Shown one piece after another: positions 10,986-21,435 of a stretch of DNA of 64,000 bases. The position numbers and the translations under genes were made by a program. The first letter of the stretch is position 1, and each line of letters starts with the position of its first letter. Source of the DNA: Cladosporium sp. IMV 00045 (taxonomy: Eukaryota; Ascomycota; Dothideomycetes; Cladosporiales; Cladosporiaceae); NCBI GenBank assembly GCA_001931905.2, contig MSJI02000828.1, positions 1 through 64,000 on the forward strand, written 5' to 3'. The notes under the pieces were generated by a model. That model searched no databases and was not told the DNA's origin. It saw nothing but the letters and a program-made list of their open reading frames with translations.

Positions 10986-13141
10986 GATGATAGATTGTAG
11001 AATGCTTGAGTTGAAAGACTGTACGTAAATTGGGGGAATGGGTGTGGCAAAATCGAGTATGACAGAAATTGTGAGCAAGGGAGCAAAAACAGTGCGAAAC
11101 GGGGGGGCCTTTAATGGCCATCTGACCAGCGGAAACCCTTCAAATGCATAGGAAATGGCCACAGCAACGCCCTTTGGTCATGCTGAGAATGGGACCGCCT
11201 ATCATTCTGCTCGGAATACATCGACTTGGAGCTGCAAACCAGATCACTCAGCGTATCGCATGTCGCTTAACTGACGATGTTATCGAACAAGCTTCTATCT
11301 CATTTGGATACTCAACTCTAATAGTGTCATAGGCCTGCTGACTGTCCCAACAGCCCACGCGTGGGCCATTGTGGATTAACAGCGAATTGCAGTCGCCAGC
11401 GATATCTCAACAATCGAAAAGAATGAAGCGACCATCCCGTAAGTGCAGAGCGTTGTGCTGACCGCAATGACGCCCTAGTAAGAAAAGTCGAGCTTGTTGC
11501 TGAACGGATGAGGGAATACGTTTGATATGGCTGAAGTCGCCCTTCCCCAGCCCATATGCAGGGCGGCTGGGGCGGCTCGAAGCCACCCGCAAGTTTTAGT
11601 GGGCCTCTAGCGTGAAAGTCATTAAGCCTAACACTTGAGCCTACTTGGAACCTTTTTACTAATATCAAGCTGTTTACATCCTGACTGCTGGAAAGCTCAT
11701 CGAGACGCGGGTTGAGGCCGAGGTCGTAGCAATAAGCCTTGGACGCTTACTCGATTCGAATGTATCGACCACGTCTTGGGTCATGACTAACCCTCAACAA
11801 ACAGCGCCCTACAGTGGATGTTCGACTGCGCCCATTTGATCAAGCAATCGTCGACGGACAGTCAAGGGAAGTACTCACCTCGGGGCCAACACTGCGCTAC
11901 TCAAAAATTTTCCAATAATTGCAGACAGACGAGGCATATGCGGGCTCTCGTCAGCCGTCTCGCGCCTCCTCACAACGGACCACATCTCCGCCATCCCTCC
12001 TCGCTCGTAACCTGGTTCTCGGTAGCGACGGGACCTTAACACGATACGCATGCACCCTTGTCCTTTTTCGACTTCACCTCGCAAGAATCAAAATCGAAAA
12101 TAACATACTGAAGAATTCGTCCAATTTTCGATCACTCGCTCGTTGTATTTGAGCGACTTCCGATCTCCTAGCCCGCGCCTGCCATGCTTGTCAGAACCTA
12201 CAAATTCCATGCATCCAAGAGGTTCGACTGGCCTTCCGCTAGCGATTAAACGCAACGAACCACCAAACAGTATGGCTGAGCTTGCCTGGCTCTGAGCCAC
12301 GGACCTACATACCACTGCATAGCAAATCCAGTAAACGACCTTCCATTGACAAATCTCTCACCCCTCATTTTATCGACATGCCGAAGAAGCAGAAGCAGAA
12401 CCTGGGCACCTAGCTTGACAGCCTCGCAAGAAGCGCTCGTGTTCCCAGTCTGCCGTCTGCGTCGACCTGACAGTCCCAATACGCGGCCAGGGTAGGAGCG
12501 GAACGATTTCCCTCGGTGGCAAAACGGCTTACGACTTTGCGACTTCTCAACGGAGGGTGGCGACTCAACCAACACTTCCCAAAGTCGCGAGAAAAGGAGA
12601 ACCACTAAGAAGTCGCTTGTGTGATTGCTTGGGAGCGACGAATGACAGATTTTTGCTTCAATGTTGTCTTGAAGAGAGCGCAAAATGTAGAAATGAACAG
12701 TTTCATATTTTGTTTGTTTGCTTCAATCGTTGGACGTCGTATACACCCTTTCTCAGATAATTTCGGCATCAATGCATGATCGAATAAATCATCATATGAT
12801 AAATAGGTTTGAAAAAGGAAAAGCAAAAAAGAAAGAGCACTTGAAGAATCCCTGTCGCAGCCCAAACCAATTCCCCCCCCCCCCCCCCCCATCTCGTGTA
12901 TCATGCCTGGTATATGCATCACCAAGTAAATTCCCGGACCGTTTTCCCATTCCAGCCCATGGGTATCATATTATGTTGCTTGTGCTGCCGTTCCCATATT
13001 CCCGTGCCTATTGTAACGCCGCGTTTGCCAGTCTGGTGTAATTTGAAAAATAATTCTCTTGCCCCGTGAGAATGATTATGCTTTCATGGACCTTTTCGTC
13101 GTTCCGTCGTTCTGTCATTCTCGAGCGAAGATGCTCGACGC
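10986..13141. other. Non-coding spacer of copy A
   Basis: This separates the two genes of copy A and matches 17717-19970, but with frameshifting indels throughout, so its ORFs are not conserved between copies and are probably spurious. Better-conserved spots include a GC-rich hairpin at 11570-11588 (GGGCGGC/GCCACCC around TCGAA). An 18-nt poly-C tract sits at 12873-12890. No tRNA or protein gene is identified. Confidence 0.55.
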
Positions 13142-13966
13142 TCAAGCAACTTCAGACAATCTGTGATCGCTCATCTGATGGTGCGGTGGAGGCAGGGCGC
13201 TTTCATAGGGATGCTGGTGCTCCGACACGGACAGACGGTGGTGCTCCGAGATCACCGGCGGGCCGGGCGGGAGGGCGCTCTCGTACGGCTGCTGTTGATG
13301 GTGGTGCTCTTGAGGCTGCGGCGGCAGGGCGCTCTCGTATGATTGCGAGTGGACGGACAGCGAGTTTTCATACTTGTCCGCGAAGCTCTGGGAGCCGTCG
13401 TCGTCGATGGCGCTGACGGGCAGGGAGTCGAGGGCGTCGTCGCCGACGATGGGGGAGCGGCGCTCCGGCGGGATGCCGTTGAGTTCGTCGTTCTTCTCTT
13501 TGCACGCTGAGGCGGAGAAGCCGTTGCCTACTTTGCTGGAGACGATGCGCCAGCGGTCGTGTTCGTATTCTTCGAGTGCTTGGCGGAGGCGGTCGGTCTG
13601 TGTGAGCGTGAGGTCAGTAAGTTGTTCTCGATCGATGGGAGTGTGATCGGGATCAATTGTAACTCACCATGTCTTCCGTCCAGTGCATTTCCTTTGCCTT
13701 CAGCTTGGTGCAGTATCGCACCTGCAATGTGCCTGAGCTCCTGCCCGGGAAGAAGTCTGCGATCTGCTTCCAAGTCAAGTTCTTCGTCTCTTTCAGTTCG
13801 CGCAGCAACGCATCGTCTTCTGAGGTGAACTTGAGCTTGGGACCCTTGGGCTTGGCCGCAGGCTCAGGCATGCCGGGCTGGCCAACGACGGAGGGAGGAC
13901 CATGTTCGTCGGCGGCGTACAGATCATCACCGTAGCCAGTCCTGTGGAATTTGGATGGCGGAGGCT
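13142..13966 (-). CDS. Two-repeat Myb-like DNA-binding protein, copy A, 5' part lost in the gap
   Basis: Visible exons are 13966(partial)-13668 and 13597-13142, with a 70-nt intron (GTGAGT...CACAG). The translated part starts in the PPPSKFHRTGYGDDLY region and reads through the first Myb-like repeat (KLKFTSEDDALLRELKE, WKQIADFFPGRSSGTLQ), the second (HWTEDM then TDRLRQALEEYEHDRWRIVS), and a C-terminal tail with three YESALPP motifs. By my reading it matches the copy at 19971-21435 residue for residue, although the DNA differs at silent sites and in the intron. Loss of the N-terminus is due to the assembly gap and is not evidence of a pseudogene. Confidence 0.85.
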
Positions 13967-13986
13967 NNNNNNNNNNNNNNNNNNNN
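13967..13986. other. Assembly gap (20 N)
   Basis: Twenty N bases interrupt exon 1 of the copy A Myb gene. A fixed short N run usually marks a scaffolding join of unknown true length, so the adjacency of copy A to the AT-rich block is not proven by sequence. Confidence 0.98.
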
Positions 13987-14364
13987 AAATATATTTATTT
14001 TGTTTTGTTTTTTTTTTTTTTATTATATTTTATAATCTTTTCTAACCTTTTTTATTCCTTTTTTTTCTTATTAAGAAAAAATCCCTTATTACATACTATA
14101 TATTGATTGTAAGTAAGGTAATAGAAAGGTTTAACTTTATAAGAAAAAATTCTAGTAAGGTTTTAGATAGTTTACTCTAAGATATATAATAAGGATTACT
14201 TTTTAATATAAAAAGGTCTTTATAAATCATATAAGATTAAAAATTAATAATAGCTTTAAAAACTAAGCTTATAGCTATACTTTATAATAAAGTAAGGGCA
14301 AAAGTACTATAGAGAATATAGATATATTTATTTTATTATAATAGATATATAATTTAAGCTATAT

Positions 14365-15441
14365 TTAAAATAAAGCTACGTTACTAGGTATTATATTAAA
14401 ACTGTAAATTATATAAGGTATAATAATAATAAAAGCTATAACTACCGGTAGTAAAATAGTTTAAGAGAATAACATTAACTAATTAAAACGTATTCTAGGG
14501 AAAGAAGCTCTAACTCAGATAAATACAAATACTATTATACACGATTTAATACCTAAAGCTAAACTAGAGAAAAGTCCTTTAATTAATAGGCTAGAAAAGA
14601 TCTCAAGTTAGCTAATAATTAAACTATCGTAATTAATTTCTTATAATAAATATAATAATAGTAAAAAGTTTAGTAAATAACTACCTAAAAATAATATAGT
14701 AGTTAATATATAGATAAGTATAATACTACCGTATTCGGCTAAAAAGAAGAATATAAATACAACTATAGCGTACTCTATTATAAATCCACTTACTAACTCA
14801 GATTTAGCTTCTACTAAATCAAAAGGAGCTCTATTAGTTTCTACTATAGAACCTATGAAAAATATTATAAATACGGGTAATAATAGTATAATAAATCATA
14901 TAGATCTTTAAGCTTCTATATTAATAGTTAAATTTAGACTACCTATTAGTAATATAATAAGTAATATAGCTAAACTCAATATTAATTCATAACTTATTAG
15001 TTATGCTATACTTCTAAGTGACCCTAAAAAAGCATATTTAGAATTAGCAGATTATCCTACTAATAATATACCATAAGTAGCTAATAAAGAAATAGCTAAC
15101 ATATATAAAATACCTAGATTAAAGTCTTATATAGCTAATCTAGGACCGTAAGGTACTACTACATAACCTAATAATGCGAAAATAAGAGTTATAATAGGAC
15201 CTAAGAAAAATAATACTAAATTAGCTTAGGTAGGAGATACATACTCTTTTAGTAAAAGCTTAAGGGCATCGGCAAATGCTTATAATAATCTATAATACCC
15301 TATAATATTAGGACCTAATCTTCTTTATATACTAGCTATCGTTTTTCTTTTAGCTATAGTAATAAAAGCAATAGTAAGTAAAACAGGTATAGTAACTAAT
15401 AAAACTTCTATAATAGAAATAAATGTTAGTATATATAACAT
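14365..15441 (-). pseudogene. nad1: Mitochondrial NADH dehydrogenase subunit 1 pseudogene
   Basis: Read on the minus strand from the ATG at 15441, the sequence follows the complex I core subunit ND1 for about 359 codons. Recognisable blocks are [75 protein letters not shown] and the ending TILLPVVIAFI...NIIPSNVALF. Many codons that should be Gln (CAA) or mitochondrial Trp (TGA) read TAA, for example before RRLGPN, AFADAL, SANSKY and LISYEL. Near the 3' end a TGA still stands for Trp before VRASFPRIR, showing the mitochondrial genetic code. Further Gly-to-Arg, Glu-to-Lys and Asp-to-Asn changes are all C-to-T or G-to-A. It cannot encode a product in the nucleus. Confidence 0.92.
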
Positions 15442-15854
15442 TTTTTTATTAAATAAAAAATGTTATTAAGCGATAATTATACTAATAAAAATTAAACCTT
15501 AATTAAGTTTTAAGAGTAAAACTAAGTATATTTAAACTAAAGATTATAAGATGTAATTTTACACTATTTATTACTAATAATTAAATAAGGTTTTTTAGTA
15601 AAAAAAACGATAAAACCTTTTTATGTAATAATACTATAATTTAGCCGGAAGAGAAAATATTATTATCATTCTTAATTTAATGTATTAAATTAATGTTATA
15701 AGCAATTGAACTCTTTCTTTTAATTATATCTCTATATAAAAATAAAATGATTTTTTTTTATTTATTATTTTTATTTATTAATTTTTTTTATTTCTTTTTT
15801 CTAGTACTACTAATTAATAAATATATATTATTTTGTTTAAACTTTTTTTTTTTT

Positions 15855-15917
15855 TTCAATGTCTTTATATTTAGCTTCAATGTCTTCTAATATAGCTTTA
15901 ACGTCTTTATCGGATTT
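15855..15917. repeat. Degenerate 21-bp tandem triplicate
   Basis: Three consecutive 21-bp units (15855-15875, 15876-15896, 15897-15917) share the pattern ttcaatgtct...tatagc. On the minus strand they read as a 7-residue charged repeat of the type AILEDIE/AKYKDIE, so they may be a remnant of a coiled-coil coding sequence in the AT-rich block. Confidence 0.6.
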
Positions 15918-15946
15918 TATCTAAAAAATTTAGACATTTGTCATTT

Positions 15947-15986
15947 AAAGTATACGATCTCTCGTATACGATCTCTCGTATACTTT
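15947..15986. repeat. Inverted repeat with three GTATACGA-type units at the AT-rich/copy B junction
   Basis: Perfect 11-bp arms AAAGTATACGA (15947-15957) and TCGTATACTTT (15976-15986) flank a central gtatacga unit, and the unit tctctcgtatacga recurs. It sits four bases before the point where homology with copy A begins. Confidence 0.75.
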
Positions 15987-16495
15987 GAGATACTTTCATC
16001 GCTCAAGATAAAGTACACGTCAACCTCGACTCCCACGACGATGAATCCTCTCATCAGAGATCACGGTAACAGGAGACATCACGATACTTAAGCACAACAC
16101 TTCAAAACAGATAGTCATGAAAAATCGTCATGAATTCCAGTGTCGTTAGCTAAGTGACTCGCAAGGGTATAGAACGAAAAGCAAAAGAGAGAGCGAGAGA
16201 CAGGGATAGATGGGCGTCTGACATTAACACGTCCACGACAAGTCGTGGGATAACATCGGCCGCATCCATGTCTCGTTATCCTCCAATGCAAAAAGAAAAA
16301 ACAAAAACAGAGAAAAGAAAAAACACAGAAAAGAAAAAACACAGAAAAGAAAAAAGACAACCCAAAACACGAAGGACGAAGAACGAAGAATAGAGCAGAT
16401 CTTCAAAAACAGGGGCGAGAATCAAGTCCCCTGTTGAAGTTTGTCGTGTTGATATCAACCGTGGTGCGTTGACATCTGCTCCTGGTGCAATGCAC

Positions 16496-17716
16496 CTAAG
16501 AGCCCGCAGACGAACCCCTGGGGTTCCAGCGGCTGGTGGCGCGAGGAACGGTGCGCTCGCGATGAGCGTCGTTCATGATGCTCATGAGGAGGCCGCCCTC
16601 TTCGGCCCGGGACTCCTCGGTCGGCTTGCGGCCGGCGCGCAGTTTCATGAGCTCGCAGTCAACCATCCTTGCGAGCATCCGGCGGCTACGCCAATCGTTC
16701 TCCGCCCACGTGCTCTGGTCGGCAGGCGGCGGTGCTTCCGAGGCATAGGCATCCCCGTGGTGCTTCGCAGCAGTCGCGAGCACCATGAGGTTGTGCGCGC
16801 CCTCGGAGAACGGCGCAGGGAGACCAGCGGAAGCGGAAGAGGAGGCACCAGCCGCGTTGGAAGAGGAGCCTTCCATGACATCGAGCAGCCTTGATGCTGC
16901 TTCGGCAGTCGCTGGGCGCCAACCACCGATGTTCGAGGTTGGCGGGAGTTGAGGCGCAGACGGGATCGAACCACCGACAGTCGCAATGGTCTTCTCTGGA
17001 GGACTTTTCCGTGGTGAAGGAAGACCGGCAGGCTTGGCGGAGGCTCCCTTGCCACCACTGGTCTTCTTGCCGTTGGCGGGCTTCTTGCCATTAGCCGGCT
17101 TCTTGGCAGGAGCGCGTTTGGTAACACCACTAGGCTTCTTGACGCCAGTGGTCTTCTTGACGCCAGTGGTCTTCTTGACGCCAGTGGTCTTCTTGACGCC
17201 AGTGGTCTTCTGGCCGCCAGTGGGCTTCTTGACGGCACTGGTCTTCTTGACGCCAGCGGGCTTCTTGCCGGCATTGGGTGCGGCCTGATCCCTCCTGAAG
17301 TGGTGAAGCACGAGGCGACAAGACTGGGCGGACCTCTCCAAAACGTCGCCGACCTGTTGGTGAGTTTTGCCTTCTGCTTTCATTTGAAGAAGGGTCTCGT
17401 TCTGTATCGCGTCAGTATCAAGTCAAATTTCCACACGGGAGGTAGGTCGGGGAGAACAAATACTCACATCGAGAGCAGTCCAGGGGTGACCAGATCTGGC
17501 CGGGGTTTCCTTCTCCTTCTTGGGGGCATTGCGGCGGGTGCGAGATGCCTTGCCTGATGCTGTGCCGGATGTGATGTCGTTTATTCCAGATTCAGTGCCA
17601 CTCTGAGTGCCAGTTTGAGTACTGGATGCGGTGGATGCGATTTGGGATGGAGTGACCTTGGTGGAGTTTATTACCTGACCACCAAAAGTGATTGTGATTG
17701 ACTTCTGCAAAGTCAT
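16496..17716 (-). CDS. Lysine-rich single-Myb-domain protein, copy B
   Basis: Exons are 17716-17468 and 17401-16496 with a 66-nt intron (GTGAGT...ATACAG), giving 384 residues. Architecture follows the copy at 9897-10985: the start MTLQKSITITFGGQVINST, a Ser/Thr-rich segment, one Myb-like domain across the splice site (HPWTALD, then NETLLQMKAEGKTHQQVG and VLERSAQSCRLVLHHFRR), a long Lys-rich tail, and the C-terminal module NDWRSRRMLARMVDCELMKL. The tail is longer because an 18-bp unit encoding TGVKKT is repeated at least four times. Both copies keep open frames and splice sites despite visible amino-acid divergence, which suggests both have been functional. A nuclear DNA- or chromatin-binding role is inferred from the domain and basic tail only. 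Confidence 0.77.
17136..17225. repeat. 18-bp coding minisatellite (TGVKKT repeats)
   Basis: Four perfect copies of ttcttgacgccagtggtc at 17136-17207, plus a degenerate fifth, encode Thr-Gly-Val-Lys-Lys-Thr units in the basic tail of the minus-strand gene. Copy A has no such array, so it expanded or contracted after the copies diverged. Confidence 0.9.
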
Positions 17717-19970
17717 GATGATAGATTGTAGATGCTTGAGTTGAAAGACTGTACGTAAATTGGGGGGATGGGTGTGGCAAAATCGAGTATGACAGAGACT
17801 GTGAGCAAGGGAACAAGAACAGTGCGAAACAGGGGGCCTTTAATAGCCATCTGACCAGCGGAAACCCTTCAAATGCATAGGAAATGGCCACAGCAACGCC
17901 CTTTGGTCATTCTGAGAATGGGACCGCCTATCATTCTGCTCGGAATACATCGACTTGGAGCTGCAATCCAGATCACTCAGCGTATCGCATGTCGCTGACC
18001 TGACGATGTTATCAAATAAGCTTCTATTTCATTTGGATACTCAACTCTAATAGTGCCATAGGCCTGCTGACTGTCCCAACAGCCCACGCGTGGGCCATTG
18101 TAGATTGCCAGCGAATTGCAGTCGCCAGCGATATCCCAACAGGATGAAAGCAATGAAAAAAAAAATTATCCTGTAGTACAAGCGCATTGCGCTGACCGTA
18201 ATTGCACCTTGGTAAAAACAATCGAGCTTGTTGCTGAACAGGTGAAGGAATACGTTTGATATGGCTGAAGTCGCCCTTCCCCAGCCCATATGCAAGGCGG
18301 CTGGGGCGGCTCGAAGCCACCCGCAAGTTTTAGCGGGCCTCTAGCGTGAAAGTCATTAAGCCTAACACCTGAGCCTACTTGGAGCCTTTTTACTAATATC
18401 AAGCTGTTTACATCCTGACTGCTGGAAAGCTCATCGAGACGCGGGTTGAGGCCGAGGTCGTAGCAATAAGCCTTGGACGCTTACTCGATTCGAATGTATC
18501 AACCACGCCTTGGGTCACGACTAACCCTCAACGAACAACGCCCAACACTGCATGTTCGACTGCGCCCACTTGATCGAACAATCATCGGCAGACAGTCGAG
18601 AGAGTCAAGCGACTCGGATGCCTCGCTCTTCGTTGCCTCCGAGCGCCCAAGGACAGCAGACAGACGAGTTGTATGCGGGCTGCCATCAGCCGTCCCGCCC
18701 CTCCTCACAACGGACCACATCTCCGCCATCCCTCCTTGCTCGTAACCTGGTTCTCGGTAGCGACGGGGCCCGACATGATATGCATGCACCCTTGTCTTCT
18801 TTCAACTTCACCTCGCAACGATAAAATTTGAAAAATAACAGATTGAAGAATTCGCCCAATTTTCGATCACTCGCTCGCCCTGTTTGAGCAACTTCCAATC
18901 TCGCAGCATCAAACCGCCCATGTCGACAACAACTCACAGTGCAGCACCTGCCGTGCTCGCCAGAACCTACTAATCCCATGCATCCGAGAGGCTCGAGTGG
19001 CCTTCCGCCAGCGATCAAACGCAGCGAACCACCAGACAGTGTGACCGAGCCTACCCGCTTCCGTGCAACAGAACCACGCACTACCGCATAGCAAATCCAG
19101 TCAACGACGCGGCATTACCAAATCTCTCAGTCCCTCACTTTATCGATAGGCCAAAGAAGCAGAATCAAAAATGGTACCTGGGCACCTAGCTTGACGGCCT
19201 CGCAAGGGAGCGCTTGTGTACCCAGTCTGCCGTCGGTGTCGACTTGACAGTCCCAACACGCGGCCAGGGCAAGAGCGGAACGATTTCCTTTGCGTGGCAA
19301 AACGGCTCGCGACTCGCGACTCTCAACGGAGGGTGGCGACTCAACCAACACACCCTGTGGTTCGAGAAAAAAGAAGAGCCCAAGAGTCGCGGGAGCTGCG
19401 ACAGGCTTATATGAACGAGCGACGGATTTCTGCGTGTCTTTGTCTTGAAGAGAGCGCAAAATGCATAAATTGACAGTTTTTCATATTTTGTTCGTTTGCT
19501 TTAATCGTTGGACGTCGTATACGTTCTTTCTCAAATAATTTCGACATCAATGCGTGATCGAATATGTGATATGAGACATAAATGAAAGAAAAGAGAAAAA
19601 GACGATAGAAAAAACCGAACAAAAATTCCCGTCGCAACCCCCAAGCACATTTTTGTCGTCGTCCCATTCCGCTCCCACATTCCCGGTCTCGTGTGTAGTG
19701 CCCCGTGGTATATGCATTTTCATCACATCACACCAAAAAAGCCCTTCCCGAAAGAAATTTCTTTCCCCGCCCAAAGACCCATGGGTATCATATTATGTTG
19801 CTTGTGCTGCCGTTCCCATATCCCCCTTGCCTGTTATAACGCCGCGTTTGCCAGTCTGGTATGGTGTTGAAAAAGAAGTGTCTTGCCGTGAAGAATGATT
19901 ATGCTTTCGTGTACCTTTTTCTCGTCGTTCTTGTCGTTTTCGAGTGAAGTCGGTCGAGATGGTCGACGGC
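17717..19970. other. Non-coding spacer of copy B
   Basis: This is the counterpart of 10986-13141. It keeps the GC-rich hairpin (18304-18322) and long similar stretches, but reading frames are not shared with copy A. I see no protein or RNA gene I can name. Confidence 0.55.
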
Positions 19971-21435
19971 TCAAGCAACTTCAGACAATCTGTGATCGGA
20001 CATTTGATGGTGCGGTGGAGGCAGGGCGCTTTCATAGGGATGCTGGTGCTCCGACACGGAAAGACGATGGTGCTCCGAGATCACCGGCGGGCCGGGCGGG
20101 AGGGCGCTCTCGTACGGCTGCTGCTGGTGGTGGTGCTCTTGAGGCTGCGGCGGCAGGGCGCTCTCGTACGATTGCGAGTGGACGGACAGCGAGTTTTCGT
20201 ACTTGTCCGCGAAGCTCTGGGAGCCGTCGTCGTCAATGGCGCTGACGGGCAGGGAGTCGAGGGCGTCGTCGCCGACGATGGGGGAGCGGCGCTCCGGCGG
20301 GATGCCGTTGAGTTCGTCGTTCTTCTCTTTGCACGCTGAGGCGGAGAAGCCGTTGCCCACTTTGCTGGAGACGATTCGCCAGCGGTCGTGTTCGTATTCT
20401 TCGAGTGCTTGGCGGAGGCGGTCGGTCTGTGTGGGTGACTGGTCAGTAGGTTCTTCTCGACCGATGGGAGTGTGATGGGGATCGGTTGTAACTCACCATG
20501 TCTTCCGTCCAGTGCATTTCCTTTGCCTTCAGCTTGGTGCAGTATCGCACCTGCAATGTGCCTGAGCTCCTGCCCGGGAAGAAGTCTGCGATCTGCTTCC
20601 AAGTCAAGTTCTTCGTCTCTTTCAGTTCGCGCAGCAACGCATCGTCTTCTGAGGTGAACTTGAGCTTGGGACCCTTGGGCTTGGCCGCAGGCTCAGGCAT
20701 TCCGGGCTGGCCAACGACGGAGGGAGGGCCATGTTCGTCGGCGGCATACAGATCATCACCGTAGCCAGTCCTGTGGAATTTGGATGGCGGAGGCTGATTC
20801 GGTAGGCGGTGGTGGTGATGTGCCATGCTGTGGCCCGATGGAGAGTGGGTCGGCGACAGATCTGGACTATAACCGTAGGCGTGCGCGGACATGTGGTTGT
20901 GCGAGCCTTGCGGTGTCATCTCGACGGGAACGTGAACGCTTGAGCTCACGCTGGGGTTGTGCATGTGGTGCATCTCCTGGTAGTCGTGTGCAAACTCAGC
21001 ATGTGATCGTTTGCGAGCCGATGGTTGTTGTGATTGCTGGGACTGCTGCTGCTGTTGATATGCAACCGCAGGTTGCATGTTCTCGTGAGGGCTGCCGTAA
21101 ACGGGTGCCACGTACGAAACCCGTCGCGATACGGGCATCATGTGTGCCTGTTCGACGCCGTAAGCCGCCTCGGGCGCCGACATCTGCGATGGAAGTACAG
21201 CAGCCATGCCATGCTGCTGATACGCCTGGGTCGTCTGCTCAGGCGAGTGGATGTAATGGTTGGATTGCTGTTGGTGTTGTTGCTGTTGTTGTTGGAAGCT
21301 CTGCGCTGCTATGAGCTGGCCATACTCAGCAGCAGTTACAGGAACTTGATCCGCTGATTGTTGTGAGAGACCCTGACTGCCATAGTCGAAGGCATAGTCC
21401 TGATATGGGCGAGCCAGAGTGGCGACTGAAGCCAT
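19971..21435 (-). CDS. Two-repeat Myb-like DNA-binding protein, copy B (complete)
   Basis: Exons are 21435-20497 and 20426-19971 with a 70-nt intron, giving 464 residues. The N-terminal half is Gln- and His-rich (runs of Q near residues 50-60 and 125-135; HHHH near 215), typical of an activation or phase-separating region. A basic segment (ARKRSHAEF) precedes the DNA-binding part. Myb-like repeat 1 includes KLKFTSEDDALLRELKE and WKQIADFFPGRSSGTLQ; repeat 2 spans the splice site with HWTEDM, LRQALEEYEHDRWRIVS and KVGNGFSASACKEK. The tail holds three YESALPP motifs. It is probably a nuclear transcription factor; targets are unknown. It is transcribed away from the very long 21436-28313 upstream region, which suggests complex regulation. 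Confidence 0.88.

Larger units (their letters stand above)
9451..13966. repeat. Segmental duplication, copy A (truncated by the gap)
   Basis: From 'atactttcatc' at 9451 to the gap at 13967 this block matches 15990-20795 in the same orientation and gene order. Non-coding parts show many substitutions and indels, including an 18-C run at 12873-12890 that is absent from copy B. The Myb coding exons are nearly identical. It contains a complete lysine-rich Myb-like gene and the 3' part of the two-repeat Myb gene. It may be a true tandem duplication or a second haplotype placed in tandem during scaffolding. Confidence 0.9.
13987..15989. other. AT-rich block containing decayed mitochondrial DNA (NUMT)
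   Basis: This block is strikingly AT-rich against GC-balanced flanks and has no intact ORF. Its minus strand carries a recognisable mitochondrial nad1 gene (14365-15441) full of TAA codons. The parts on either side (13987-14364 and 15442-15850) are AT-rich non-coding DNA in which I cannot identify another mitochondrial gene. A degenerate 21-bp triplicate and a 40-nt GTATACGA palindromic motif lie at its right end, next to copy B. The block could be an insertion in the nuclear genome or the ragged end of a contig. Confidence 0.8.
15990..20795. repeat. Segmental duplication, copy B
   Basis: This block matches 9451-13966 in direct orientation: lysine-rich Myb-like gene, conserved spacer, then the 3' part of the two-repeat Myb gene. 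It differs from copy A by expanded repeats (an 18-bp unit at 17136-17207 and acacagaaaagaaaaa units near 16320-16350) and by scattered substitutions. The right limit at 20795 is where copy A enters the gap and is not a real boundary. Confidence 0.9.

Noticed and set aside
11327..11668. Minus-strand frame containing GGFEPPQPP, shared in part with copy B
   Set aside because: Frames break differently in the two copies, so the conservation is at DNA level only.
15630..15770. Possible degenerate mitochondrial tRNA upstream of the nad1 pseudogene
   Set aside because: A weak acceptor-like pairing exists, but the anticodon and T arms do not fold convincingly.
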